A stretch of DNA of 64,000 nt from NCBI RefSeq assembly GCF_004193775.1, contig NC_041019.1, positions 36,470,150 to 36,534,149 of the forward strand. Direction: 5' to 3'. Position numbers and translations under genes: made by a program. The stretch is from Glycine soja. Taxonomy: Eukaryota > Streptophyta > Magnoliopsida > Fabales > Fabaceae. How positions within the stretch are numbered: position 1 is the stretch's first letter; every line of letters starts with the position of its first letter. The notes under the pieces are model-generated. The model saw only the letters and a list, made by a program, of their open reading frames with translations. It ran no database searches and had not been told where the DNA came from. This document shows positions 32,145 through 43,879 of this stretch, one piece after another.

Positions 32145-33525
32145 CTAGGCCTGATCTCTAACTCGGAGATAAAACTGTGCCCACTGGATCCGCAATGCCT
32201 TTAATCTCTCTGGCTCCAATGGTCTAGGATCGTTAAAATACTGCATGATGAAATAAATCATAATAAGTTAATAATGTAATACAAATTATAAATAAATCGA
32301 TTTTGTTTGAAATAAACTTACCGCTTCCCAATTATTCCTAAAAGTTCCTAAAATGATGGTGGACATCCAGTGCATCACATAGTAGCTGCACTCAGTACTT
32401 CCTTTTTGTCTATTACACTAAATACATAATGAAATTTGGATATTAATTAAACAACTAGTGTACAAACACATAAAGAAATATATATAAGTGGAAGTTTTAT
32501 GTAAATGACGTACCTTGACGACAATCCACCTAGCAGGAGCCTTTGATTTAGGCTGTGGAGCATCATCAAGACCTTTTAAAGCACTGTTCCAGATGAGTAA
32601 CAATTAAAAACTGGTGTTGTACGTTGAGGTATTTCAATGCAAATGTATTGAAAAGAACACTAACCTATTAATAATCCCCTTAAGGTAGTTGTCTGGCCTA
32701 TTATGTAATGAACAAAACCAGACAACTAGGTGTTCCTTGGGCAGGATGACCACCATCTGCCAGTGTCCGCTGCAGTGGAGATTAATATGGGTTAGTACAT
32801 TAGTAAACATTAATTAAATTCAGTTATTTTGTGACTTACCCATTTAGGTAGGCTCCAAGATAGACATCGCGTTTTGAACTCTGCATCCAAGTCTTTATGT
32901 AACTTTCAGACTCAAACTGCGATTGCCCCGACCTCTAAATGGACTGTGGCTCGAGGAATCCATAGATATCAGAATTCCCCGCTCGCATACATGTTTCAGT
33001 GAGATGCCTGTTTATGTTAAGTCAAAGTTAAATATTTATGAATTGAAAGCAATAACTTAGGTAATTAAAAGTAATATAAAATGACTTACAAAATCCACAA
33101 CTGTAACACTGATATGTTGAGACATTGACCACCGTGTGCGATTTCGGAGAGGTCTTCGTGCTTTATGTAGAGGGGGAAATCTGGATTAAAGACCCCGAAC
33201 ACGGTGGCATCCCATCTAACCTGATAAGGCCTCGAGAAAAGCTCTGGGATGGTCAATGTCATCAGATAAAGCGGATCATCGGGCTTTGGAGGTGGTTTTG
33301 CAGGAGACACAACTACCTGTTCATGAAACAAAGTTAAATAGCCTAATTTGAGGCACGCTTAATGAATTAATTTAAAAAGAAGAAACATATAGTAAGGACA
33401 ATAAGTACCTGCTGTGATAAAGACTTGACCAGATGTGTCGGCCAAGCAAGGAAGGTGTGAAGTGTCTGCCCCACTAAGGAAACCTCATCAGTGGGTACAG
33501 GAACTGGACCAGATTTTTGCTGTGC
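32145..33525 (-). pseudogene. CACTA-encoded Ulp1-like (C48) cysteine protease, partial
   Basis: Exons on the minus strand with good GT-AG borders: 33525-33409, 33317-33091, 33007-32841, 32769-32665, 32583-32514, 32417-32323, 32240-32145. They read SGPVPVPTDEVSLVGQTLHT, VRWDATVFGVFNPDFPLYIK, SDIYGFLEPQSI-stop, GHWQMVVILPKEHLVVWFCS, PARWIVVK, GSTECSYYVMHWMSTIILG and QWAQFYLRVRDQA-stop. GHW (His) and STEC (Cys) fit the Ulp1 catalytic pair; where Asp is usual after W-F there is Cys. Such proteases are the second gene of large plant CACTA elements. One in-frame TAG (after EPQSI) and the missing N-terminal part make it a pseudogene. It is not a host SUMO protease. Confidence 0.8.
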
Positions 33526-34340
33526 AAAAAAAAAAAAAAATGGATGCCATCAGAAAATAAAAAAGTCATAGCCATAAAATGGTGTTTAGCGGGAAACCCA
33601 CTATGCTATAGCACCATGGCTACTATTTAACAAACAATGGATATGAAATGCGTATAGCCCAACTAATCTACTTGAGTAGTATTTTTATCTAATCCTGATT
33701 TTTCTTATCAAGTGCATTAGTCAAAACAAACATGTCTAAGTTTAAAGATTATTTTAGAGGGCAGGAGCTAATTCTAGCTCTGTGTGTGTTCTAAATTCTA
33801 TTTACATCAAAGGAGCTACAGTGAACAACACTAAATCTAATTAAGAGGAGCTCAAAGCTATTGGCAATTGGCACAGGATTGAGGAAACTATTTCTTAAAG
33901 CATTCTCAGTGTAAGAAATTGATTTCAGCAAGCATGAATCAATCTTCAACAATAAACTAATCTTCAGTGACACTGAACATAAGAAGTTTAGGGGCAAGAG
34001 AAACCAGGTTGAGAAGGGAAAGCTTTCTCCATTCTTCTACTTAGAAAGATGCATCATTAGTTCTCACTTCTCATAGCCGCAAGGGCAATCTAGGAGTTGT
34101 TTTGGTTATGTAAAATATGTCAATTGCATTGATAGAACTACCTTATCAACATATCTAAAATTGGTTGCATATATGAACTAAGTTCAACATAATAACAATG
34201 TGTTCAAGCTCATCAAGCCAGTCTTCAGATTTAGTAGATACTAGTTTTCCATAAGAAAAAGTTGATCCCTCGACTGAATCACCAAAAGAGGAGAAAATTT
34301 GGGTAAATTATGAAGTGTTTTAGTCATTTTGGTTTTGCAG
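33526..34340. other. no gene seen between the Ulp1-like and OEP64 fragments
   Basis: AT-rich sequence with a poly-A run at 33527-33540. It may include the broken inner part of CACTA-3 and intron of the OEP64 fragment. No transposon end is visible. Confidence 0.45.
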
Positions 34341-35710
34341 ATCAGGCTCCAAAGCATTTGAATCTTTGTCAGTATATTGACTCTAGGGCGCCCAGTCTAA
34401 GGCTTCATCAGCAATCAACCCACCAACAAAATGAAACATCTATATTGAAAACTCTTTCTTCAGTTATGCTTTCATTACAAGGGTATTCTTTTCAAACTTT
34501 TTATCATTTCATTTATTATAATATATTACCTTGCTCTGCATGCTTTTCTATTAAAAATTTATTATGAAAGAGAATGAAGTCATATGAGTAAGGATTGGCG
34601 GTTCTGTAAATGAATTAAAAATAAAAAAAAACATAATAATACCAATCTGGGTATCAATAACTGGAGTACTCCAAAAAAAGTTATAAACTAAACACATGGA
34701 AATTTATGTTGGATAAGCATAAACCAAATGTGTGTTTAATAACCGTGGCAACTAGCTGTGAAAAATCTGCAACTGATGGTAACTACAAAGCAAAAGCTAA
34801 TTTTCAATTCTATAAAATGCTCAAGAGTTTCATGCATTTGTATTGGATGGCTGAGGTTCATAAATATCCTTAGATTTCGTCATCCACCAATGAGAAAGAA
34901 ATTGTTCAGGTGCCATAAGGTGGTGTTACATTTATATTGTAATAACGTGTGTCCTTTGCTTAAAATAGACTCCCCTACATAATGAGCAATATACTTGTTT
35001 TGAATTTATCTTTTTTTGCATAGTCTATTAAAGGTATTAGTCTGTTCTTACTCTTGTTTCATATATAGGTTATTTTAAGTCAATGAACGTTGTTAGAAAT
35101 TAGATTAGATTATTGGAAGACTGGAAAATAGATAAGCAATTAGTCTGGTGTAACAATGTACACTGATTCTTATAATGAAAGTGGCTAAAATAATTTATTT
35201 TGGCAAGTCCACTGTATGCTTCAATACCACCCTATTATCTCCTGGTTTTAATTGTCCCACAGGATGATGGAATACTTGTTATTCCTACCATAGCAGGCAA
35301 TCAACTAAAGCTTAATACAAAGAAAGGTTTTTCCTCAGAGTTCCATGATAGAACATTTGCATTATCGAGCATTGCTAGTGTACCTGGATGTTGTCAGGTA
35401 ATTTGATATCCTTTAGGTTCAGAGGTAAATATTTTTCTTCTCTAAATATTTATTAATTGTTCTGATATTTTGACTTACATATATAGGCTTTTAAATTATT
35501 TGCAGGTTACAATTTCATTAGGATAACATGATGATTGTTCTCTTTCTGTCTCATTCGTCTCATTTCATGGAGCTGATAAATTTCTTCTAGACACAATCTT
35601 GGATATTTATTCAACTCTTCAAGAGCAAGTTAGTGTTGGTTCCTATTCTTTTACATTACCTAATATCAATGGCAACAGGGAAACTTCTGAACTTTTAAAA
35701 GAGAAGGATA
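34341..35710 (+). pseudogene. OEP64/Toc64-like (amidase-TPR) fragment, three exons
   Basis: Exon 34341-34482 reads QAPKHLNLCQYIDSRAPSLR ... LKTLSSVMLSLQ. Exon 35263-35397 reads DDGILVIPTIAGNQLKLNTK then FSSEFHDRTFALSSIASVPG. Exon 35506-35710 reads VTISLG, stop, HDDCSLSVSFVSFHGADKF, then LLDTILDIYSTLQEQVSVGS and ETSELLKEKD. This is the second half of the inactive amidase domain leading to the TPR region of OEP64/Toc64, an outer-envelope or mitochondrial import receptor. The TPR repeats are absent. One stop (TAA after LG) disables it. Introns are retained. Whether it was carried by CACTA-3 is unknown. Confidence 0.75.
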
Positions 35711-36266
35711 GATTTCTCTGAGCATTTCTTAAAAGTTTTTCAGTTTAGTTATCTGGTAAATTCTGTGATGTGACACTGGATGTCGCCAAATTATGGTGTG
35801 AGTTTCAGATTTAAATGTTTTAGAGTCTTTTATAAGATGTGAACTGAAATTATTGTTTTTTTTTCTATTTCTAGTAGTTAGCAAATATGTGTCTGCAGTA
35901 TCAACATAGGCACCATAGGCACTACAAGAAAAATGCCTTATACCTACAAACACCTTTACCTATAAACATGAATTAGTGTAGGTAAACTTTAAAAATACTT
36001 TATTACCTACCATTGTTTAATGTAGGTTAAATTCAAAGACTTATACTTACACTTTTTAGTATAGGTAAATCTTGGAAAAATATATAAAAAAAAATTTACC
36101 TATAACTATGTAGTATAGGTAAAACCTTATAAAAACTTATTCCTACAGCTAAATTGTATGTAAAATAAAAAAGATTTTTACTTACAAATGGATGGATAGT
36201 GTGGATAAATTAATGAAATTTTAAGATACTATTAGTATTTAATTTGAATTTGGTGTTTACTCTTAT

Positions 36267-36556
36267 TTTAATTGCCATTGCCGGCTTTTGCACCCTCCTC
36301 TCCGCCTTCTGCTACACTGAGTTTGTCGTCAACATGCCCGTCGCCGGCGGCGCCTTCAGCTACCTCCGCGTCACCTTTGGTCTGTGCTTTCCAATGTCAC
36401 CGTCGCCAGAGGCTTGACGGCGTACCTAGGCACCACAATCGGAATCTCCTCCACCAAATGGCGCCTCACGGTGCCGTGTCTTCCCAAAGGCTTCAACGAA
36501 ATAGACTTCGTCATTGTCGCCGTCATTTTGCTCATCACTCTCGTCATCTGCTACAG
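36267..36556 (+). pseudogene. cationic amino acid transporter (CAT) fragment, copy B
   Basis: It reads AIAGFCTLLSAFCYTEFVVN then MPVAGGAFSYLRVTFG, and after the shared internal deletion and frame change ARGLTAYLGTTIGISSTKWR and KGFNEIDFVIVAVILLITLV. It ends TGCTACAG|GT. GGAFSYLR and KGFNEIDF identify the family. Copy B keeps the usual YTEF, where copy A has YTKF. Only about 90 residues are present. Confidence 0.82.
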
Positions 36557-36924
36557 GTGCTTTCCATAGTTCTTACAATGAAGCTTCATTCTCTATCTTG
36601 AGACTCTTGTGTTATTAATTACAGTATAAGCCTTAGGGTTTTCTCATTCCTATCTTCTACAAATTCTCCTACAAGGCTAGAAATTTTTCTGAGCAAATAT
36701 ACCAGATTTTGATTTTGATTCTTTTAGCATGCAACTCTATATTAATGCTGCTGCATTGTAATGATCACATCTGCAACTTACTGAAATGCGGCGCTGCTTA
36801 GGCATTTGAATGCTTTTTGAATCACTGTATTTGGCGTATTTGGTTTGGCCATTAGCAAATTCAATGCATGGATATATATCGCACACCTACACAAACACAC
36901 CTACACCGGAGATATATATCAGTT

Positions 36925-37215
36925 ATGGCTTTGTGTTCAGTTTTTCTCAATCTTCATCTTCTGCTTTTTGTTTGTTTGACCATAGAAGCATTAGGTGTGG
37001 CAAAGCCTTCAGTAGCTAGTTACCTTAGCCAGGAGATACTAGCAGAGCAAAAAGCTGATAGAGTGCATGGATTACCTGCGCAGCCTCCGGTCAAGTTCAA
37101 CAATATGGTGGTTATATCACTGACAATGAAACTCAAGGAAGAGCACTGCTCTATTGGTTTTTCGAGGCCACTCACAAACCAGAACAAAAACCCGTTCTCT
37201 TATGGCTCAATGGAG
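36925..37215 (+). pseudogene. SCPL carboxypeptidase first exon, copy B
   Basis: From ATG at 36925 the frame reads MALCSVFLNLHLLLFVCLTI, a hydrophobic signal peptide, then [20 protein letters not shown] and QPPVKFN. A one-base loss in AACAATATGG (expected AACCAATATGG) shifts the frame; the next frame gives [20 protein letters not shown] and PVLLWLNG to a donor. This looks like a complete first exon of an S10-family protein apart from the shift, which all three copies share. Confidence 0.85.
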
Positions 37216-37454
37216 GTGCTTTTTTTTAATAACCCAACTCTTCATGTATATATTTATATTGCATTCGTTTTTATTTAGTGTTCACACTCATGACTAATAC
37301 ATGATAACTTAACGAAAGGTAAGGGTAATTTCTAGTGAATTTAGCTTTTAAATCTTATGGGCTGGTTTAGTCTTTATCTTTTGATTTTAACATGTATTAA
37401 AAGGAATAGAGAGAGATGAATTTCTTGATAATTTATGGAAATAAATGGAAGATA

Positions 37455-37690
37455 GGGATGCTGATTGTAATCAAGCATTTAATTTTTCTTGATGTCAAGA
37501 ATCACAAACCAGAAGGTCAGGAAGTGAGTGCAGCAGGAGTAAACATTGATAATCACATGAATGAAGGCAGTGGCTGGATTAACTCAGCCTAACAATGCAA
37601 AGCCTATTGCTGATTCCAGTTTTTCCAAGGCTAAACCAGAAGATTCTTTGGACTCACAATTCAAACCGCCAGAAGCTTCACAACTTGTTT
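37455..37690 (+). pseudogene. unassigned captured fragment, copy B
   Basis: This is the copy of 22860-23075, with frames KNHKPEGQEVSAAGVNIDNH and KPIADSSFSKAKPEDSLDSQ. A 20-25 base stretch upstream (AGTAGTTATTTCACRCTTAA) found in the other two copies is missing here. Confidence 0.4.
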
Positions 37691-38111
37691 TTGTCTTCAC
37701 TATTTTATTCGTGTTTGGTTGCTCAAATTAAATGTATTGATCTAATTTTTTAACATTGCTATTTTTCTTTGTAGGGGAAAACACACCCAACTCAACTTTT
37801 TTAGCTTTTGATGTCCACCCCAACCCAATTATGTGTGTTTAAGCTGTATTAGTAGTGTGATTTGTTATATTTTGTGAAAACTGGGAATTTCATTCTGTAA
37901 TTGTCTGTTTGTGAGCTGGGCTTGCTTTATTGCAGAAGCAAAGGAGACAATCTCTTGTTTTGTAATGGCCTTTTCTCTCACTCTGGTGTCTTACAGATGA
38001 AAATGTATGTTTCTACCATTTTTGTTTGTTTTCAAAATTAATACACTAATTTCAATTGAAACTTTCTCTTTTATATTGGGATATGATTGATGTTTAATAG
38101 CTTTGTCACAG

Positions 38112-38458
38112 CTTAGAGGGCAATGCTGGTGAACTCACAAATTTTGAGGTCCTTGATTTCTTACGAGCTAAAGGAGCTTCAAAGGATCCAACAAGAGTTA
38201 TTGCCAAAGTAGCGCAGTCTGAATACAAGGTTAGATTTGATTTTTCTAATAAATGGGAAAACTTGTAAGTTTTATTGGTAGATGAATGTTCTGTATATCT
38301 AGCAGGTTTATGATTATTTGGTTGACACTGCTGCCTCTGTTCAAACAAGAGAGAGCATCAATGAGTTCTTAACAAGTGTTAAATAGTACGACCTGGCAAA
38401 AGCTGAGGCTCTGAACATATTAAACATTGGGCCAGCTGCTGATTTTGAACTATACCCA
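38112..38458 (+). pseudogene. RPC9 fragment, two exons, copy B
   Basis: Exon 38112-38229 is open: LEGNAGELTNFEVLDFLRAK then GASKDPTRVIAKVAQSEY. Exon 38306-38458 reads VYDYLVDTAASVQTRESINE, FLTSVK, stop, YDLAKAEALNILNIGPAADF. The stop is TAG where the 7.4-kb copy has CAG. These are the first two-thirds of the RPB4-like RNA polymerase III subunit; the start exon and C-terminal helix are missing. Residues 1-4 would come from an upstream exon not captured. Confidence 0.85.
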
Positions 38459-39812
38459 GTAAGTATCAATATTTTGATTTTCCAATTTATGTTACACCTA
38501 AGCATTTAGTTAGAAGTTTTTAGCTATGCAAGTTTTTAGCTATGACCACATTGTGAACAAATTATTTAAATAAATACATGTGATCCGTATGTCTATCAAA
38601 TTGATATAATGTATCAAATTTTAAAATTCAAAATTCAAATTTAAATTGAGATAGACTAAATTTAAACAATAGGGAGAAATAAAAAACTTAAAAATAAATT
38701 AGTGTGACATACTTGATACAGGAGAAGTTATATAGCTTATCATGAAAGAGAGTGAGTAGTTCCTAATATTCTCTTGTTCAAGAGTGAATACTTTTATAAG
38801 GGTGAATTTATGCATCAAAATATAACATGTTGGTCCCGAATAAAATTTTAAAGTGAAGCTTCATCATCTTTGCATTCCAACATTGAAACGGTTGGGCTGG
38901 CCCATGCATTCCAGCTTTAATAGATGTACATGTATGATATTATAAAGTTGGAAAGCCTACACTACCCCTCTAAATCTACCCCAAAGTAACTCTTTAATAA
39001 AAATATTTATTTTTTATTTTAATATCATTTGTTAATTAACAGTATTACAAATAGTTGCATTGTTTCATTGAACTTGATTTACATCATGGAGGAGGATAAA
39101 AGCAATGGATATATAAATTTAACCTACACTTCTTTTTAAGTTGTCAATTAATTAAAAATCCCTTTTTATATAGTTTCTAAAATATTTATTATTTCCTATT
39201 AAAAATATCTATTATTAAAATTAAAAAATTAATATTTATCATAATTTATGATTTAATAATAATAATAAAATATACTCCTAGTATATATACATATTATTTT
39301 CTATTACTTTTTTTTAATGCAAAGCTATATAAAAAGGCATAGATATTGTATTAGTTGGTACTTAGTATTTATATTGATGTCTCACTTGACCAAATTTTAT
39401 ATATTGTTCACCAAACAAGTAAAGTAAATTATATCTTCCCATGCTATTGTTGGTTTGTATTCAATGTTCTATTTGTTCCAGTATATCACAAGTATAAAGT
39501 AAACTATATTGCTTAAAGGTTTTTGTGGCAAGTCACTTGCTTCTTTCCCTCGAGGTGAGCTTATTTTTGTTCCTGCATATCACAATCCTCAGCATTTTGG
39601 AAACTATTTGTTCCAAGTGATCCCAGATTGGATCATTTCCTCCCTGCCCTTCAAGATGATGATAATTCATAATATGAGGATTTTTACATTGACGTTGTCT
39701 ATGTTCTTTTTCTTTTTGCTCCCCATGATTGTAAGTATCCCGTCACTATTGACATTGTTATTCTGTAAATTGGACGGGATGTTTCTACTCTACAGCAGTT
39801 GGAGGATTGAGA

Positions 39813-39887
39813 TGCTATGAGAATCCAAAGAATAAGATTACTGCAGTACCTGCCAAGGAAGAGCAAATCTGGGGTGCATTCTTCAAG
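39813..39887 (+). pseudogene. exon-like fragment of an unassigned captured gene, copy B
   Basis: Reads CYENPKNKITAVPAKEEQIW then GAFFK with an intact donor (GTAATG). Counterpart of 667-741. Confidence 0.35.
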
Positions 39888-41379
39888 GTAATGAGATGAC
39901 ATGAGTTTAAATATAATTACCGGTGCTGCTCTCAGTTCTCTTTGCAGAATATTCTTTTCATCTGTTTAGAACAAAGAATCAGTGATCAGTCCCAACAGTA
40001 ATATAAGGTTAATGTCAGTTGAGACTGCATCTGGTACAAAGGGAAAATGTGAGGTCAAAGACAATAGAATAGGAGTTCACAAAAAGCCAACACATACAAC
40101 TAAATTTCACTAAACGGAAAGTGTAGTGTCCAAAATGAATGGGTTAGACTAATTTAAACTTAAATCTTCATACCACTTTTGAAGGTAATCTTAGAGCTTA
40201 AGAAGTTAGAGTTGAATATCCATTACGTAACTAGGATTGCCAATTGCAACTAAATTTCACCGAGGTAATAACATTGTAAGTTCCTAAGAGCAAAATTATA
40301 ATCTAAGCAAGTTCGGTTAGTCTCTCAAGTGGTTGACAACTCTCATTTAGGTGGTCTTTTTAGCCTTGGTTAACAAGAAAATCGAGTGTTAGGTACAAGA
40401 ATTGGAAAGCTCCACTACACATAATAGTGGTATTATTTATTTGAATATTTGTTTCTGCATTCATGGTTAGTTTGCTTATTTTGACCGTGTGACTCTCTCC
40501 ATTTATGAACTTTGAGACTTATATCTTATTATATATTTTGTCTATTGGATGTGATGAACTATCAGGTGGAAGGGTCAACAGTCCTTGCAGGCACAGAGTA
40601 AAAGATCCATTTTCAAATAGAGTTCCGTGTGATGCACTAATGGAGTAATGTGTTTATGTGCTTGTGACGGCAAGGCTTACATGCGAGGCCATGTAAATAC
40701 CTTTAATGATAACTATGAGAAGAGTGCGACTGGTAGTAAAGTTTATTATGGTGTTCATTAGCTAGGATTTTCTCTGTTTCTCTTGTACAATTGTGCTTTC
40801 TAATGTAGTAAAAGATATGCTTCTGGCTTGAGATTCTCTAATATTGATTCTATGCAAAGTGTGTCCGTATATGATGATTGGTAAGCTTCCAGCTAGTAAT
40901 AATTTAAGGAAAATTAGTACTTGGACACTCATGTTATAGCAAGGCAAGGTTGAGGAGGGTAGATTCCAATGCCAAGGTGCATCCCTAGTTAGGCTCTCAA
41001 ATTGGCACCCTAGAATTGTCTTCTTATTAGAGGTGTTCATGTTAAACATATTTACCTACAGTTGAAGAAGATACGTACATATTAAAGACATTTACCTAAA
41101 GTTAGGAGATGTAAGTAAAAGTTAATGACTTTTACCTACACACTATACAAAGTAGTTAAAACCTATAGTGACAGACAATTAGTCGTCATTATACGCCTCC
41201 TCAAAGTTGACGGAAGAAACGTCCGTAGGACAAAGTCTATCATACATTTACCTACGGATTTTTTTATTTATAGTGATAGTTTTTGTCCGTAGGTATAGGT
41301 CATTTTTCTTGTAGTAAGGAAAAATAACAAATAACAAATGTGAAACCAAGGCATTAATGTACCCAAGGCATTAAAAATT

Positions 41380-42770
41380 AAAAGATCGTGTCATATTTTC
41401 TTTTTAGGCATTATAAGAATAATTTGTTCAATAGTGACCAAATTTTGCTATCTTTATAATTTCTTAGTCACTGTCTCCAGTCTATTGATTCTCTATTCAA
41501 GATCCATTAACCCCTCAATAAATTTCTTTGATTCATTTTTCCCATTTCCATCTCCATAGTCTTCCTCCAAAGCCTCCATCTCTTGGGTCAACAGTGTCTT
41601 GAGAAGGATTTCCAAAATGAACAGTTTTCAAAGGAGAAAATTCAGGTGCAACATCAGCATCATTACCATTTGTATTTGCTTTTGATACATGAGGTCCATA
41701 ATGGCAGAGTAGCTTTAGACTGCTTTTTTGCCAAGTAATATTGTTTGCAATTTTTTAAAGTAATTTTGGGTATCCAGTTATTTTTCAATGCAATAGCTTT
41801 GGTGTCAGAGAATGCAATCACACAATCTGAAACTTCTTGATGCATTCCAAATTGCATATCCACTCTCTATGTGGTAGGTACTTTTTTATAATACATTGTT
41901 GCAAACAAGCATCGGAATACTCATGCATATAACAACCAAAACTATTTTCATTTATCCAAATTACTCTCACATGGTAACTAAGTTACCTTTTTTGGATTAA
42001 AAGACCTAAACTTACCAACAATTTGAACATGATTAAGGATGCCAAGGAAAATTGCCCCTAGTAGAGTCCTGGGAAAATCTCACACCGTCAATTTTCAATT
42101 GATTAAGCTTGTTCCACCTAAATAGCATAGGTTCTTCATTGGTAATCAGCCTAGGCTATGGTTGCTAATTTGTTAATCTCTCCCACACCCAAGTTTGGAT
42201 CAAGTAGTAAAAGGGTGACCAAAGAGTTAACTACAATTCCAATTCTCTTCATTACCAGTCAAATAAACTATTGTTTTCTTCGATAGACCAAAATCATTTT
42301 ATATGTTGGATAAAATTGTTGGTCACAAAGCTGATTCTCACCAGCAAGATGAACAACAATAAAGAAAACAAACTTTCTCACCAAGCCACTAGGAGAGAAG
42401 CCAATCATTGCCAAGCAAGTTGCAAGGGATGTTTCATGCTCAATTTCACTCCCACTATTGACAAAAATCCATCCATGCTAATGTTTATATAAACCCCACT
42501 CTTTTTACTCCTTGGAGATTGTTGTTGTCCCTACTCTTTTTACTCCTTGGAGATTGATGTTGTCCTGTTCTATGTATCAATTTCTTCTTCACCTTCATCA
42601 TTTCCTAGCTTTGAAATGGGGTCAAGACAGGATCACCAACAGCTGCAAAACCCTCCAACACCATCACATCCTCCAAGGTGACATTTTTCTCACCCTAGGA
42701 GCACAAAAAGGTATTTTTCTAAGGACACAACTTCTCAACAACCCAAAACACATGTTTTCAACCCAAGTGC
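41380..42770 (+). repeat. foldback left arm, copy B
   Basis: Left arm of the inverted repeat, single pass without the 511-bp array. It lacks about 95 bases near 41409 relative to 10135-10230. The loop is at about 42771-42784. The minus strand has the same broken short frames as the other arms. Confidence 0.75.
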
Positions 42771-42784
42771 TTCATAGTAAAAAA

Positions 42785-43879
42785 TGAAAACATGTGTTTT
42801 TGGGTTTGTTGAGAAGTGGTGTCCTGAGACAAATACCTTTTTGTTACCCAAAGGTAAGAAAAAAAAAACACCTTGGAGGATGTGATGGTGTTGGAGAATT
42901 TTCCAATAGTTCATGATCCCGTCTTCACCCCATTTCAAAGCCAGGAAATGATAAAAGTGGAGAAGAAATTGATACATACAATAGGAAAACAAACTACAAG
43001 GCATAAAAAGGATGGGGTTTATACATTAGCAAGGGTGGATATTCATCGATAATGGGAATGAAATGGAGCATGAAACATTCCATGCAACTTGGTTGGCAGA
43101 GATTGATTTCTCTCCCAATGGCTTGGTGAGCAAGTTTGTTTTCCTTGATGCAGATAATCAGCTTTGCGACCAATATTTTAAGCCAACATAAAAATAGTTT
43201 TTTTTTTTTTGCTATATGCATGAGAGTTTCAATGCTAGTTGTCACACAAATGTATTACGCAAAAGTACCTATCACATAAAGAGTGGCAATGCAATTTAGA
43301 ATGCATCAAGAAGTTTTAGATTGTGTGGCTACATTCTTTGGAACCAAAGGCATTGCATGGAAAAATTACAACATACCCATATCCAACGGGAATTTCTATT
43401 TTCCTGCTTGGATTTTTTGAGGGAGATGTCACCACGCGTTATGCAGGATGGTGGAAGCAGTCAATACTGTATCATCATCGTGATTTTGCAAAGAATATTA
43501 CTCGGTGAAAGAGCAGTCTACGCAATGATGCTGGTGTTTCCACCTGAATTTTCTCCTTTGAAAACTATTTTATTTGGAAATCCTTCCCAAGACACCGTTG
43601 AACCACTGATGGAGGCTTTGGAGGAAGATTATAAAGATGGAAATGAGATAAATGAATCAAGGCAGTTTATTGGAGGAGTATTGGATCTTGAAAAGAGAAT
43701 CAATAGACTAGATACATTGACTTAGAAATTAAATATAACAAAATTTTGTCATTGTTGAACAAATTATTAGCTTATAAACCAAATCTTTACCATTTGTTAA
43801 TATGTTTTACTTATTTCTGATACTAGCATAATTAAATGACATGAATGTTCAAAAAATCAAACTACAATATGATCTGGTA
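42785..43879 (-). repeat. foldback right arm, copy B
   Basis: Reverse-complement arm. About 290 bases present at 14045-14330 are missing at 43190, where CCAACATA joins AAAATAG. The open frame of 14614-14859 is kept and extends upstream (43321-43725), because a base change opens the earlier part. Confidence 0.7.

Larger units (their letters stand above)
35920..41316 (+). mobile_element. CACTA-1, complete Pack-CACTA, 5397 bp
   Basis: The left end CACTACAAGAAAAATG and right end CATTTTTCTTGTAGTA form a 16-bp inverted repeat with one mismatch (final A for G). It is flanked by AGG at 35917-35919 and 41317-41319, a CACTA-type 3-bp target duplication. Both ends carry TACCTACA/TGTAGGTA subterminal words (about 35940-36180 and 41050-41300). 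Inside, all forward, are fragments of a CAT transporter, an SCPL carboxypeptidase, an unassigned gene, RPC9 and another unassigned exon. There is no transposase, so movement would need an autonomous relative. The terminal A may weaken the right end. Confidence 0.88.

Noticed and set aside
32145..33525. Host SUMO protease gene
   Set aside because: It lies next to a CACTA terminus, resembles transposon-borne Ulp1 genes, and has a stop codon.
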